In this document: positions 8,290-19,659 of the stretch, in pieces
Numbering within the stretch: the stretch's first letter is position 1
Layout of the letters: each line of letters starts with the position of its first letter
Assembly (NCBI GenBank): GCA_019155205.2
Contig: JAHNZQ020003150.1
Coordinates: 2,497,806 to 2,531,329, forward strand
Origin: Gracilaria vermiculophylla
Taxonomy: Eukaryota > Rhodophyta > Florideophyceae > Gracilariales > Gracilariaceae
Length of the DNA: 33,524 nt
Direction: 5' to 3'
The notes under the pieces: model-generated
What the model saw: only the letters and a program-made list of their open reading frames with translations
Databases searched by the model: none
What the model was told of the DNA's origin: nothing
Translations under genes and position numbers: made by a program

Positions 8290-8607
8290 AATCAGTGTCC
8301 TCGCGGGTTTTTCAAAGTCTCGGATGCGGTCCTTGCAGTTGTGCAAATCGGTTCTCGCCATCCATATCGCGTCTCCCGGTGCATTGTTTTCGAATTGAAT
8401 CAGATAGTAAATTCTTCGTCGAGACCTCTTCTTATCAAGAATTGCTTTCACCTCTTGCTCCACATATCCATCAGCATCAATAACTACTGATAAGAAAGAG
8501 GTATCATTCTCTGATCTGACATAATTTTTAATATCTGACACGTGAAAGACATTATGTGCTTGCTTCATAGTCGGCGGCAGCTCGACTTTGTACGTCACGG
8601 GCCCCAT
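8275..8607 (-). pseudogene. Chromovirus pol: integrase C-terminus with GPY/F module and chromodomain
   Basis: This 110-codon frame forms the C-terminus of integrase. Just upstream and into it, WGPKFVGPL, GPVTYKVELP and HNVFHVSDIK make up the GPY/F module. It then has YVEQEVKAILDKKRS, YYLIQF and DAIWMARTDLHNC, the three blocks of a chromodomain. The second aromatic-cage position, usually Trp in YLVKW, is Phe here. The stop falls two bases from the LTR, typical of chromoviruses. Function in intact relatives is to steer integration towards particular histone marks. It is separated from the rest of integrase by stops at about 8620-8700. Confidence 0.88.
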
Positions 8608-8621
8608 TACTTCATTTCCGA

Positions 8622-9861
8622 CTAGCGGGCCGACAAACTTGGGTCCCCATTTTTTTGGTAGATCAGAACGAGCATGGAGTCCATGACCAGCAAGCTATAG
8701 AATCGCCTATTCACCAACGCAAAACGAAGCCTCTCCTCGTTTGTAATTGGCATAGTACACCTTTCGGGCTTGTGCGACAGCCAAGGTATCCCGTGCGGCA
8801 GACTGAAGCATCTTTCATCGTTCCACAGTGTCAGTTGCAACATCACACTGTTCACCGGTTCCTGTGTCAATGCTCAATTGCGATCGTGGCAGGAATCCGA
8901 GGTCCACCTCGAACGGAGTGAGTTCTGTGCTTTTATGTCTCGTAGCGTTGTATTCGTACTCCAACGCGCTTAGCATCAAATCCCAATCCTTGGAATTCTT
9001 CTGGATAACTTGCCGTTACATCTGACTCAAAGTGCGGATAGTATTCTAACTTTGTCCATCCGTCTGTGGATGGCCTTTAGTTGCCATATTCTTTTCGATG
9101 TTCAACATCCCGGTGGTACCTTCAAAATACTTTGCTGTAAACAGAGGATCTCTGTCCAGGATGATCTTGATGGGCATTCCGTGTTAGGAAAATACCTTAT
9201 CAAACAAAATTTGAACTGCCTCCGTAGAAGTGATTTCCTTATTCGCAGGAATGAAAATGCCGCGTTTCTATAGCTTTTCAACGATGACAAATACTGAGTC
9301 ATTCCTTCTCCCTGATGTGGGAAATTCTGTTAAGAAATCAATCGTCAATACCTTCCAACATCGGTTGGGAATTGCATGAGGTTGTAGCATTCCCTTTCTT
9401 CTCGAACGTTCTTCTTTGTTTTGTTGACATTCGTGGCAAGAACGGACGTACTTGGCAACATCCTTGTACATTCCTCTCCTGTAAAAGGACTTTGCACACT
9501 GGTAGATGGTTTTCTCGACCCCGAAATGAGTAGATTTGTGGACTTTAGCAATGACTTCGTTTCGCAGGCTTCCTGTTTTTGGTACGCAAAATTTCTTCAA
9601 CCCTGCTGTAGTCCAGTACAGCTTGTTGTCCTCCAAGTCTTAGTCAGCCCCGTACATCTGTACCTTCTTTGAGTGTGGTTCTTTTTCCTTTAGGAGCCAA
9701 GCAATTAATTCCGTGGACCATTTGTCCTTCGCAAAGTTCTCCTGAATTCTGCGTACCAGAGGACGATCTTTCCACCGAAGCGCTTTCAGCATCACTGAGC
9801 TTTCAAAGTTCCTGCTTAAAGCGTCCGCAGCACCGTTTTGTGAGCCTAATAGATGCTCCAC
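8622..9861 (-). pseudogene. Chromovirus pol: integrase, several breaks
   Basis: Three frames cover this stretch. 9640-9861 holds the RNase H/integrase linker with NGAADALSR. 9268-9636 holds the HHCC zinc module (HKSTHFG ... CHEC) and the first catalytic Asp (LTIDFLTEFP). 8622-9267 holds the second Asp (ILDRDPLF), the HPQTDGQS-like block written STDGQS, and NATRHK. The Glu expected right after TDGQS is a TAG near 9046-9048. Further stops are at about 9020 and 9170. Integrase joins the cDNA ends to host DNA; this copy cannot be made intact. Confidence 0.88.
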
Positions 9862-9870
9862 TGTAAGATT

Positions 9871-10443
9871 TTAGCTCTCCAGCTCATCAATCCATCGCAT
9901 CTGTCTACCTGTCAGTTTAGTCTTCGACTGTAGATACTTAATTGGCTCATGACCGGTCTTCCAGATGAAAGGCCTGTCTCGGAGATAGACTCCCCACTTT
10001 CTTAATGCGATCATTACTGCTAAGAGCTCCTGATCACCTGTGTCCCATCTCGTCTCTGTATCGGTCAATCTGTGAGAGACGTATGCTACTGGATGACCTT
10101 CTTGCTCCAACGTCGCTCCCACAGCATACTTCGACGCATCCGTAGTCAGGACGAATGTTTTGTCCGACCAGGGGTGTCTTAGAAGAGGTGCATTCGTTAA
10201 CAATTGCTTAACCTTCTCGAACGCATTCTCTTCTTCTTCTCGCCATCTGGAGTCCTTCTCGCGCACAATGTTGATCAAGGGCAATACAGAAGCAGAGCCG
10301 TTCTTCACAAAACGTCTGTAGAAGTTAACAAGGTCTAAAATTCTTTGGACTTCCTTCACATTCTTTGGTGTGGGACAGTCTTGAACTGCTTTCCCCAAAC
10401 GTCGCTGTGTGCGTATGCCCTTGTAACTAACGTTGTAACCCAA
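9871..10443 (-). pseudogene. Chromovirus pol: RT thumb and RNase H
   Basis: A 190-codon frame continues after a frameshift that ends the RT frame at 10527. It has the thumb-connection motif VNFYRRFV and RNase H blocks TFVLTTDASKYAVGA (first Asp), DQELLAV (Glu), and KTGHEPIKYL, where the usual Asp before His is Gly. RNase H removes RNA from the cDNA hybrid. It ends at a stop before the linker in 9640-9861. Loss of the Asp suggests decay rather than function. Confidence 0.9.
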
Positions 10444-10526
10444 ATACTCTACTTCGTCAAGTCCAAAGCTGCATTTGCTCGGTCGTAAATAGATTTTGTG
10501 TCTTCGTAAAATATCGAATACACGTC

Positions 10527-11699
10527 TCAGATGTCCTTATGCTCTTCTGCCGTGAAACTGTATATCAGAATATCGTCGAGATACAGTACCATGCATTCGC
10601 CAAGAAGATCTTGAAATAGACTGGCTAGTAGTCGTGAAAACGCTGCCGGAGCGTTCGTCAAACCAAAACACAAGACACGCAATTCGAAAAAACCAAACCT
10701 GGTCCTAATAGCCGTCTTATGACAGTCTTCTTCCTTCAATCTCATCTGGTGATAACCCCATGTGAGATCCAGTTGGTAAAACATTGTTGCCTCAGCTACC
10801 TGATCGATCGTCTCATCAATCAAAGGGATAGGGCTTGAATCAGGAATCGTGATCTTATTCAAAGCCCTATAATGGCATACCATGCGGAGATCGCCGTTCT
10901 TTTTCTTAACAAAGAATACTGGCGCGCCGAAAGGAGAGGAAGAAAGACGGAGCAGTCCGCTATTAAGGTACTTCTGTAGTTGCCCTTTCAGTTCTTTCAG
11001 CTCCTTTGGTGATAGGCGAATCACCGGTCGTACGGGAGGAGGTTCTCCTGGTTTCAGGTTGATTTCAAAATCCATTCCGCGGCTTGGTGGGAGTTCTTCT
11101 GGCAATTCCTCACGAAAAATGTCTTGATACTCAGTGACTATATCTTTGAAGTCATTGGGGGCTTCCACCTCTTCCAAGTGGGATGGAGTACTTTCCGTAA
11201 TCCGTGCCATATACAACTCACAGTTGCCCTTCTTCAATACACGAGCCATTTTCTTAAAAGACATTCTCTTCAAAAAGGTCGTAGTTCTGGGTTTTGAACT
11301 TTTTTTTGGTAGAACCTCTACTTTTGAGCCGTCTCGTCTCGTTAACGTTAATGCGTTACTGGACCAGGTAATCTCTAAGTTATGGTTCCTTAACCATGAT
11401 CGTCCGAGAATTAACAGTGGTGCGCTGTCTTCGCTGTCCATATCGAGGAGAAACACACTTTCTGTCGCCAAGCATCCCTTGATGTTCAAATCTGCTTTGA
11501 CTCGACCTACGACAGGCTTAAGAGTCTTGTACCCCAGTTCCACTTCGACAATTCCTATGTCGACAATCTCAATCCCAAACTTCTTAGCAGTGGCAAATGC
11601 CATGAAGTTGTGGGACGCCAACGAATCAACTACCATTCGTACAGGATGTCCTCTAAAATGTGCGTTATACATCCAGTTATCCTCTTCTGTCACTGTCAT
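10527..11699 (-). pseudogene. Chromovirus pol: protease and reverse transcriptase
   Basis: A 390-codon open frame. Residues about 1-135 form a retropepsin-like domain with MVVDSLASHNFM (the active site should read D-S/T-G-A-S; Gly is Leu) and LLILGRSWL. RT follows at about 195-390: PPVRPVIRLSP, SPFGAPVFFVKKK, YRALNKITI, FGLTNAPAAF and the catalytic MVLYLDDILIYS. DLTWGYHQ and MVCHYRALN are altered forms of the usual DLKSGYHQ and VDYRALN blocks. The frame breaks at 10527 inside the block after YLDD. The frame is open upstream of 11699 and overlaps the end of gag, so pol was probably expressed by frameshift from gag. Confidence 0.92.
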
Positions 11700-11755
11700 T
11701 GCAGAGAGACGAGGTATCTCAGTGTAACCTCCGAGAGCCGAACCTGCATGCGGCC

Positions 11756-12752
11756 TTACCCGTTTTTTGAGTTGGCCTTCGCTTCAGCCCCTCCGTCATG
11801 ACGACAAGGATGCTTTGGGTCGTTCCACCCTTTTCTACCACATTTAAAACACCTTTCGTACTTCCTGTACAAGGTGTTCTCCCCCTTCTTGTCTGGACCC
11901 CAACAAACGGAATTATCATCCTTGGGATCCTTCCCGAGATCGTAAGGCTTGTTTCCTCTCTTGTTATTCTTATTGTCGTCCACTTCGCGCTCTCCAATAG
12001 CATTTTTCTGAAACTCACCACTGAGGTTCAAAGAAAGCTCTAGCGTTCTGGCATAATCATAAGCGACGTGAATTCTCGGGCGGCCTGTGCGACCAAGGGG
12101 TTGGGAGTTTGGGAAGCATTCCGCAAATTTTCCTTTGTAAGCTTTAGGCAAGCTTTTGAAAAAGGAGATGTACGCTTCATTATTTGGAGTGCCACACAAC
12201 GAAATCAAATCCTCAAAGAGCTCAAGATGTTCATTCAGGTCCTTTGAATCTTTAAGTTTGATATCCATTAACTGCACTCGAGCAGTGGCTTTTTTTTGTC
12301 GGTACGAACTCACGAATCATTTCTTGCTTCAGTTCTGCGATAGTCTCCGGCTTCTGATTTTCGCGATCTAAACGGAGCATCTAGGATGCTGCACGATCCT
12401 GCACGTGACATTCAGACAAAGCGACCATCTTTTCCTCCGGATAGTTGCACAATGAGCCGTACTTTTCGATTGAATAGAAAAAGCTCTTCACGTGTTCTGA
12501 CTTGCGGTCGGTAACTGATCCTTTAATAATTGGACCTGGAGGAGCTTTGGATGCACTAGCTCCATCATTGAAGTGGCCTCCATGACCATTCTTACGGTTA
12601 TTCAGATGACTCTGGAGAGTCTTAATGAGATTAGCCTGGTCCTGAACTGTACGTTGCAGTTGCGTCAGCTGCTGCAGGACCTGTGAGACAAATTCTATGT
12701 CAACAAGCTCATCGTCACCGCCATTTTAACGGCTGCGCGTTCCTGAGCTCAT
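11756..12752 (-). pseudogene. Chromovirus gag
   Basis: The best start is ATG at 12750-12752, but codon 9 of that frame is TAA. The frame then runs on through a coiled-coil-like region (QVLQQLTQLQRTVQDQ), a capsid region (SFFYSIEKYGSLCNYPEEKM), a second stop near 12383, and FVPTKK, where an 8-base T tract (about 12290-12297) shifts the frame. From 12313 the rest is open for 185 codons: FEDLISLCGTPNN, FFKSLPKAYKGKF, and the nucleocapsid finger CFKCGRKGWNDPKHPC. That finger is C-x2-C-x9-H-x-C rather than the usual C-x2-C-x4-H-x4-C. Gag forms the particle and binds RNA. Confidence 0.85.
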
Positions 12753-12810
12753 TCTGTGTTTCCACGAGTGTTTGCGTGTCTGGGTCGTTCAGCGGATAGA
12801 ATCCACCTTA

Positions 12811-12820
12811 GATGCTACCA
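12811..12820 (-). promoter_or_regulatory. Primer-binding site of chromovirus
   Basis: The minus strand reads TGGTAGCATC two bases inside the 5' LTR. The first eight bases match the complement of a tRNA 3' end GCUACCA with one more base, as in animal-type initiator Met tRNA; the rest does not match that tRNA. The priming tRNA is therefore uncertain. Confidence 0.55.
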
Positions 12821-12822
12821 AA

Positions 12823-13027
12823 TGTAAAAGAGGAAGGATGTCGACAATTGAACTTCACGTTTACACACTGCAACGATTGAAGCTGCTGCTTCTCATCATC
12901 GCGATACCAAAAGCCATTCCTCTTATAGGAAGGGATTTGTTATTTGAATTCTATTGAGGGATACGCATTTGAAATAAATGGGTGCTAGGTAATACTATAA
13001 GGAGTCGTCACGTAATACTATATTACA
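12823..13027 (-). repeat. 5' LTR of chromovirus
   Basis: 205 bp with intact TGTAA...TTACA ends. It is about 93% identical by eye to the left LTR. As the 5' LTR it should hold the promoter, although no convincing TATA box stands out. Confidence 0.93.
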
Positions 13028-13032
13028 GATCT
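13028..13032. repeat. Target-site duplication of chromovirus, right copy (GATCT)
   Basis: Matches 8064-8068 exactly and abuts the right LTR. Confidence 0.9.
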
Positions 13033-16000
13033 CGTTTATTCAAGTCTATCAAAGCATTGTACTGCACAACCTACATTTGAGTATGGGCGTAGTCCACGCA
13101 TAAGATCGTCGGTGTTTTCGGAATGCTAGTTTGACAATCAAAAGAGAAAGAATTAAAATGGACGGATATCGACTCTTAAAACCCACTTTTGAATGAATCA
13201 ATTTCCATTAAAATATTTTCACACATTCAANNNNNNNNNNNNNNNNNNNNNNNNNNNNNNNNNNNNNNNNNNNNNNNNNNNNNNNNNNNNNNNNNNNNNN
13301 NNNNNNNNNNNNNNNNNNNNNNNNNNNNNNTGGTGTCCAAGAGTGTGGGTGAGGCTGTGAGAACAGTTGGGCTCCAAACTTTGACAATTTGAAGTTCGAA
13401 ATCCACGAGATGGAAATATGTGCGTAAATTTGGGTTGCATGGGGGTGGGGCCGCTGGGCGCTGCGCGGCCAGCGCCATTTCGAGCCCTCTAACTAGCGTT
13501 TAGTGAGCAAAGAACTTGCTCTAAATTTGAAACTAGCGAATTGCGGTACTATGGACGGGGAGCAATAGAAAATATGAAAGAGTGATTTCCAAAAAATATT
13601 TTTTTTTGCTTGCCAACCACCGCGAACTAGCAGAATCTAACGTTTTCGTAGTTTTTTTGAGTGATTCCCTAACAAACTTGCAATCTAGCACCCTTATCTA
13701 GCATTCCGAGAACACCGACGATATTTCTCATGGTTAGTAAAACGGTTTTACAGACAAACATTTCGATAAAGCGCTGAAAAACGTCGTGGAAGTTCAGTGA
13801 AGTGAAGAAATCCAACAATGCATCCACTCGGCAAGCAGAAAAATTCAAGAATGATTGAACATTACTGCGCTGAAATTGTACCGAGGCAGGGCAGAATAAT
13901 TCGATTGGAAACCATATTTTCGCAGAATCAAAAGAAATCAAAGCTTTCAAAAAATGCCAATAGTGTATATCAGGAAATCGTTGAGCATCGTTCGAACCTG
14001 AAATAAATAGAATCGGGAAAATCAGAATGTTTTGAAACTTTCTGTATCAGATCTTCCTTACAAATAATTAACACATACGTAAACAGTAGAATGTTTCGTA
14101 ACTACCACTTAATACAAAAAAAACCATATGCATTCGCACATATAGAACAGTAAATCCACTATCAAAATGTAAAGCAAAGTAGAGCCATTCATGCGATGAG
14201 TAACGTATTGCAGAACTACTTATTATATTCGGTGATCAGTAGGAGATGTCTTTTCGACAGTTTCTTCCTGAACCCCAATATTTTTGAATAAAGCCCATAG
14301 GCGCTTCTTGCTCTTGGTTTTGTACCGTCCTTGAACCAATTTGCGTTTCTCCAAATTTCTGGCCCCAATTGTGAAAAAACGATTGACAATTTGAGTATAG
14401 TACCTCCCGCCTTCTGTCATTCACCGGTGCCATATAATACGCACATTTATGAGAGACACATAAACACAATCAGTTCATCACAAATGTTTTTCAACGTTAT
14501 GTATTTAGAACCTATTGAACAATTTTATCAGCCTCCCCAAAAACGGTTCCCGCTTTGTCGCAGTCTGAATATATATTTTTATTTCTTACCTAATCACTAC
14601 AACCCAAAAATCGTAATGGTGGTTTTGTTATTAGATGTATAGTCCGTAAACTTTAAGCAGCCCTTAGATATAATGTATCTATCAATATACCCCAATACGT
14701 TCCAAGTTTATCAGCTAGCTCTCTGGCATCCAAACAAAAAGACATATGTTCATTTGAAAATTTACTCACAGACGTTTTATAGTGTTCTATATTTGAATGA
14801 AAAACGTCAATGTCCACTTGGAATCCTGGAACATGTGGAGAAGTTACGATTCATGCTCCATTTGAGAAAACCGAAACATTTGTTGTAAGTCCACACAGCT
14901 TATGTTTTCCACTAAATCATGTTTTCCTTCAAGGATATTTATTCTAGGACGATATGATAGTTGAAATCTTCCATCTGCTAGGTAAGAACGGTACTGATAA
15001 TTTTGAAAGCTTAGCTTTCGCTTTTCAGATTTTTCATATTCCATGTTTCATCATTATTATCCACAAAGCTAATGTATCGTTGGAATGATTCATCTGATAT
15101 AAATTTTTAAATGAATGATTCAATGCTTGCTTTCTTGCTTTTGCATTTTGCCTATAACCTTCCAAGTACCACTATTGTTAACTGTTTTTAGAGTCATAAT
15201 AATATTTTTTTTCCGTAAACGTATATCGCCCTCCATTTCCATTGTTCAAAGTTTAAGATACAAATAGTTGTATTTTTTGTCGTAGAATATCTAATGATTT
15301 TGACGGGAAATATGTCATTTACATGACTGTCTCGAAACTGTTTTGAAAATAAAATGCATCATATATTGGGCTGCTACCATCTTTGTCATAGTCTTCACAA
15401 ATGTTTTCTATACAGTTGGGCTGGCTCCAATTCACTTTCTTTCAAGTAAGTTTCGTCTTCTGAAACGTTTAAAACCTGTGCAGTGTGTTCTTGAAAATTA
15501 GAACACATATTGTAGAAGTTAAGGACGGTTGATTATAAGAACGAAGAAGAACGAGTTCAAGTTTTTGAACATTTATTAAATATTTGCGTATTTGCTCGCT
15601 TTTCTCATAGTTGAAAATCATATGTCCTTTTATACCTTGAATTCATTGCAGAGTTGTATTTTCTTGGGTTATAGATCTATTTACAATATGTATATCTTTG
15701 TCACTTCTTTCCTGCATTTCATTAATAACATCACAACATACAGGATATATCCGGAGCATTTTTTATTTATTGCTTAGTCCACGCACAATAAAAATGGTGT
15801 GGGATATAAACCTTTCTGTTTCCATATGCTGCTTTATACAATATCTGCGCATCTACAATGCAAATTGATGAAAGAAAGTAGTTGAATCGGTTTGACCACT
15901 CTTTACTTCTATTTTCTTCTCGAGATTCAGATCATTTTCTCGCCATCTGCTCTCGCGATCGGCCATTGAACAGGTTTCCTATTACTTTTAAAAGAAATCA

Positions 16001-16433
16001 GGAATTACTACTTTAATTTCCGTTTTCTTGTAAATATTTCTCTTTCGTCTTCAATTGTTCCATAGAAAAGAAGTACCTGGATTAACGGTGGCAAAGGATG
16101 AAATAAAAGAATCTTTTTCTCCATCTATCAACATGGAGGGGAATATATCACTAATAATGACGCTTTCTTTTAAACTCATAGATATAAAGTTTCTTTTGTT
16201 TCTTTAATTGATTTCAGATAAATGCTACATAGCAATTTCTGCAGAAACATTCTTGATTACCCCAGAAATTTTCAACTCCGTTTCTTTAAGTGCGTAAGTG
16301 AAATTGACAGACGCAAAAAAAGATCGAAGCAGAACAAACGATCTGACCAAAGCCACAGTTGTACTAAACGGAGTAAAATAGCCTTGCCATAGGCATTAAT
16401 GGAATCAAAAACATGTTCCAGACTATAAGCGCC
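13033..16433. other. AT-rich stretch with assembly gap, no gene recognised
   Basis: Apart from the gap, this 3.4 kb holds only short open frames. The longest (103 codons at 14331-14642 and 93 at 13669-13950) lack motifs and have compositions expected from AT-rich noncoding DNA. A GC-rich patch at about 13440-13490 follows the gap. No tRNA or rRNA is seen. Confidence 0.6.
13231..13330. other. Assembly gap (100 N)
   Basis: Exactly 100 ambiguous bases, the conventional length for a gap of unknown size. The two sides may not be adjacent in the genome. Confidence 0.98.
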
Positions 16434-17284
16434 TGAAGTGCAATGCCCTCCAGGGAGGTTTTTCTCGGCACTATGGCGGGTCACCGAATTCCGGTTGTCC
16501 CGCACTTATATGAACGGTTAATGTCGCAAGTGCGATTCTCGTCCGTTGCACGGAGAACTCCGGAGTAACCGACACGGCGCGTGTCGCACTCGATGGCACG
16601 CGCATGACAGCCGCGCGTGGCCTGAAGGCTACAGTATGGGTGCCTGTTAGCCCCTGCTTTGCACGTTTGTTTTAGTATTTTCTCGCTATTTTGATTGTTT
16701 AGTTATTTTTGGCCATTTCAGCCCTAGAGCTACAGTACTTACCACGACAACACTTCGGGCGCCGCTCCTTTTGAAGCGCACCACGCGAAACCTTCGGTCT
16801 GTCTTGCCGCCCACGAAGGTATCTCTCTTGACCTTGGAGAAGTACACCATGGACTACGGAAGCCAACCGCCCATGACGCCGAGAACGATTGTTCGGACTA
16901 TTTTTCTTTCTTTTAGGTTCGCTCTCGCACGAGGTTATCCCCACCGGGTCTCCGGTTTACCCTTTTCGGACTACGTCCACCACCCGCTCAACACGGCTTG
17001 TCTGATACCCACGCGGCTTAGTATATTACTTGGCCCAGCCGAGATAGCCCAACATATTACAGGGTAATCTCACCGCAGTTACGGAAACCGCCTCAATCAC
17101 AGGACTTTCCAGATCCCCGGTTTCTCCATTCGTCTTCCTCCTGCACCCATTGGGACAGCTTGGTCCCGGAGTTACGTCTGGCTCGTGCGCCTCGCCCGAG
17201 GAAGGCTCTGCCCCCAAACTACCTTGCAAGAGAGAGGTTTGAATATCCTTCGTGGTAGTTGCCTCTCTGGGATACTGCACTACA
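16434..17284 (+). repeat. 5' LTR of large gypsy element
   Basis: 851 bp. It starts TGAAGTGCAATGCCC and ends GATACTGCACTACA. It is collinear with 27347-28017 at both ends, but its middle (about 16540-16830) is roughly 180 bp longer and scarcely alignable, including a GC-rich then T-rich patch. Confidence 0.88.
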
Positions 17285-17614
17285 AAGTGGTTTCCCTACT
17301 TAGAACTGAGATCCACTGGCAGATCCTGTTTGAGGCACTCTTTCCTTTTCATTTGTTATACACTCTGGGAATTCACCCGGTGACCGAGTTTCACCATCGG
17401 GAGGGGTGTCTCCGATGAGCCTTAAACCCACTAAAGCCGAGCTGGTACCGACCCAGAGCTGGTCCGAGCAAGGGAACGAGAAGCGCCACGTGGTGACTCT
17501 CGAGAGGAATGATGTAGAGCACGTGAACCATGGAACGCTGACGGGGGAGCCGGATACCTTATCACCAGGAGCCGGGCCATCAACAGCCCTTACGATGGTA
17601 TCCCTCCACCACGG

Positions 17615-19078
17615 ATGGAGCACAAGGCTTACGTGGCTCGTCTGGAATATTAGATACGCAACCTACGGCTAACGCAGGCAGCCCTGGCTGAGGAACTGGA
17701 GTCACGCCGAAGTCACTGAGAAAGTCTCTTTACAAATGTCGCTGAGGAGGTCCACATGCTGCAGACGGGTGTCAAAATAATGTTCAAAGCTTTCGGCCCA
17801 GCAACGTCCTACGTCGAGGTCGTGGATGATCGATTTAATCGAGTACGATTCTGACTGGAGTCTGTCGAGAGAACTGTCCTTCCTTCTGCATCCACGGGGA
17901 AAACCACTATCTCTCAGTGTGATGAACGCCGAGAGGCTTGGCATAGCCGCAAGAAGTCGAACAACCGAAAAAACCGCGATCAACACAGAAACTTCTCCTC
18001 GGACTCGGAATGGACGTCTCAAGGTTTTAAGCCCTCACAGAAAGACTTTTACCATGACCACCCGCAGCGGAGTTCCCGTTTCAACCGGTCATTGGCCACT
18101 TATGGGGCAACCGGATCCCAGGGCAAAGGGTAGGAAACACCTTGGGCTTCAGTCGTAAAAGCCCACTAAATCCATGTATAACACATGAATACGAAGTAGG
18201 TTTCATACCGATCTTGTAGCTTCGAAGACTCTTCTTTAGGAAGAACACCCCGTAACACGGGTGAGGGGAAGGACTGCATAAAGCGAATGCAGCTCTCCAT
18301 GAGGATCCAGAACTTCACTGCAGATGATCCAATCTTGATACTGTGCTCCCTGTCCCCCTTTATCGCGGGAACCAAAATTCTCAACATGAGTGAGTCCCAG
18401 ACATATCTGGCATTGCAGTACTTCCTACTTGGTGTCGCTAAAGACCGATTCCTGTCCATTCGAGGTTCATCTAGGGCGTCCGAGCGAGAAGTAACTTGCT
18501 GCCACGAAACCGTACAGTTCCTCTTGCGATCTTACGTGACTAACACCGCCATTCAATCGTCTATCCTTCCACTTTATGATACTCGCCAGCGTGCTGGGGA
18601 ACTAGAGACCGACTACTCGGTATGAATGAATAAGACTTTCCACCGCTGCGGAAATGATTATCCCGCAGAGGAACGGTGCACGATGTTTATCAAAGAAATG
18701 CAACTGGTAATTAAAACGCTCGTTGCCCGTCACCGGGAAAGTCGCCCTAGGGTGGGATACCTGGAGCTGGTCCAATCCTCCCGCGCAGAGGGAAACGCGT
18801 TCCATGCGAGAAACTCCGGTTACCGGCCGAAGGGGGCGAAGGCACAAAGGATCGGTTCAGATACCTTCTCCCATTCATTGGGAGCCAGTGTCACTCCCGG
18901 ACCGGGTCACGACTGCGTACATTTTCTCCACGATAATGGTTGGTCAGTCTCAACATCGGAACCACCGTTGACGACGGACGGCTCGTATGGTACATCAATA
19001 GGAGCTCCGCAGGGGGCCCAGGGCCTCTATATGGGTAGCACCCGAGTCCCAGCCGCTCCCATGCCGTATGCTAACTGA
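17615..19078 (+). pseudogene. Gag of large gypsy element, nonsense-riddled but in one frame
   Basis: From ATG 17615 a single frame can be followed for 488 codons to TGA at 19076-19078, broken by about eight stops (two in the first 35 codons, a cluster at about 18130-18200, and TGA at 18623-18625). The N-terminal part is helical (QAALAEELESRR, NVAEEVHMLQTGVKIM). A charged, Arg/Ser/Asn-rich linker follows. The capsid-like core (about 18290-18780) has NFTADDPILILCSL, AVQFLLR-type block VQFLLRSYVT, DTRQRAGELE and LVARHRESRPRVGYLELVQ, the arrangement I associate with Gag of Ty3/gypsy elements. A Pro/Gly-rich tail ends it. No indel seems needed to read it, which is striking for so many stops. Confidence 0.75.
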
Positions 19079-19186
19079 ATGAAGATGGTTCAGGGCCCCG
19101 GTTGCCTTGATAACCGGAATACCGGTAGTTCAGCCAAAAACCGGAACGCCACTTCTCGACTATGGGAGTTCAGAGAGGCAAGGGAA

Positions 19187-19657
19187 TGTTGGAGGAATAT
19201 TAAGAATGTTCGCTAGCTTTGGCTTGAATTTACTTGGGGGGGCCTCGACCACGACTTATATAGTGGTCTAGTCGCACCGACTAGGTTGCATCAGAAATTA
19301 CACTAAAAAGGCGAGACACTCAATACTACCAGTCATATTGTAACATGACATAAATGTACTAGCTACAATTCAATAATGCTTACAACAGCAAGGCACAACA
19401 AGGCATGACAATTCCGTACACTCACGAAACCATGAAAATGCGCAAATTCACTCATCCACCTTACACTCTCTGTATTCCGCCACCACTCGTGTCCATACAG
19501 CAATGTGTGTGTATAGTTACCATGACGAGGCACATTACACTAAACCATATCCGGTGTACATTAAGCTGAGTTTGCAATATGTACACCTGGAAACGATATG
19601 GTAGTGAACAACGTGCTGAGTAGCACACCTGCACACGTGTACTAGACAGAGTCAACA
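19187..19657. repeat. Possible solo LTR nested in large gypsy element
   Basis: Between gag and the gag/pol junction lies a 471-bp block with no gag- or pol-like reading. It begins TGTTGGAGGAATATTAAG and ends AGAGTCAACA. Ends of the type TGTTG...CAACA are common for Ty1/copia LTRs. Flanking 5-mers (GGGAA and TTCAA) do not match, so the target duplication is missing or the call is wrong. It may instead be ordinary untranslated or decayed element sequence. Confidence 0.25.
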
Positions 19658-19659
19658 TT

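Larger units (their letters stand above)
8069..13027 (-). mobile_element. Ty3/gypsy chromovirus, structurally complete, inactivated
   Basis: The 4,959-bp element is transcribed on the minus strand. It has two 205-bp LTRs bounded by TGTAA...TTACA, a matching GATCT target duplication, a primer-binding site, a polypurine tract, and gag, protease, RT, RNase H, integrase and chromodomain in gypsy order. By eye the LTRs differ at about 15 of 205 positions, so the insertion is not recent. Stops and frameshifts occur in gag, after the RT, before and within the integrase. The integrase catalytic Glu codon reads as TAG and the protease DSG as DSL. Chromoviruses use the chromodomain to target integration to marked chromatin. 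Confidence 0.95.

Noticed and set aside
10882..11727. Plus-strand frames opposite the chromovirus protease and RT
   Set aside because: The minus strand carries unmistakable RT motifs; these are antisense shadows.
13189..13478. Open frames crossing the run of N
   Set aside because: They are open only because ambiguous codons are not stops.
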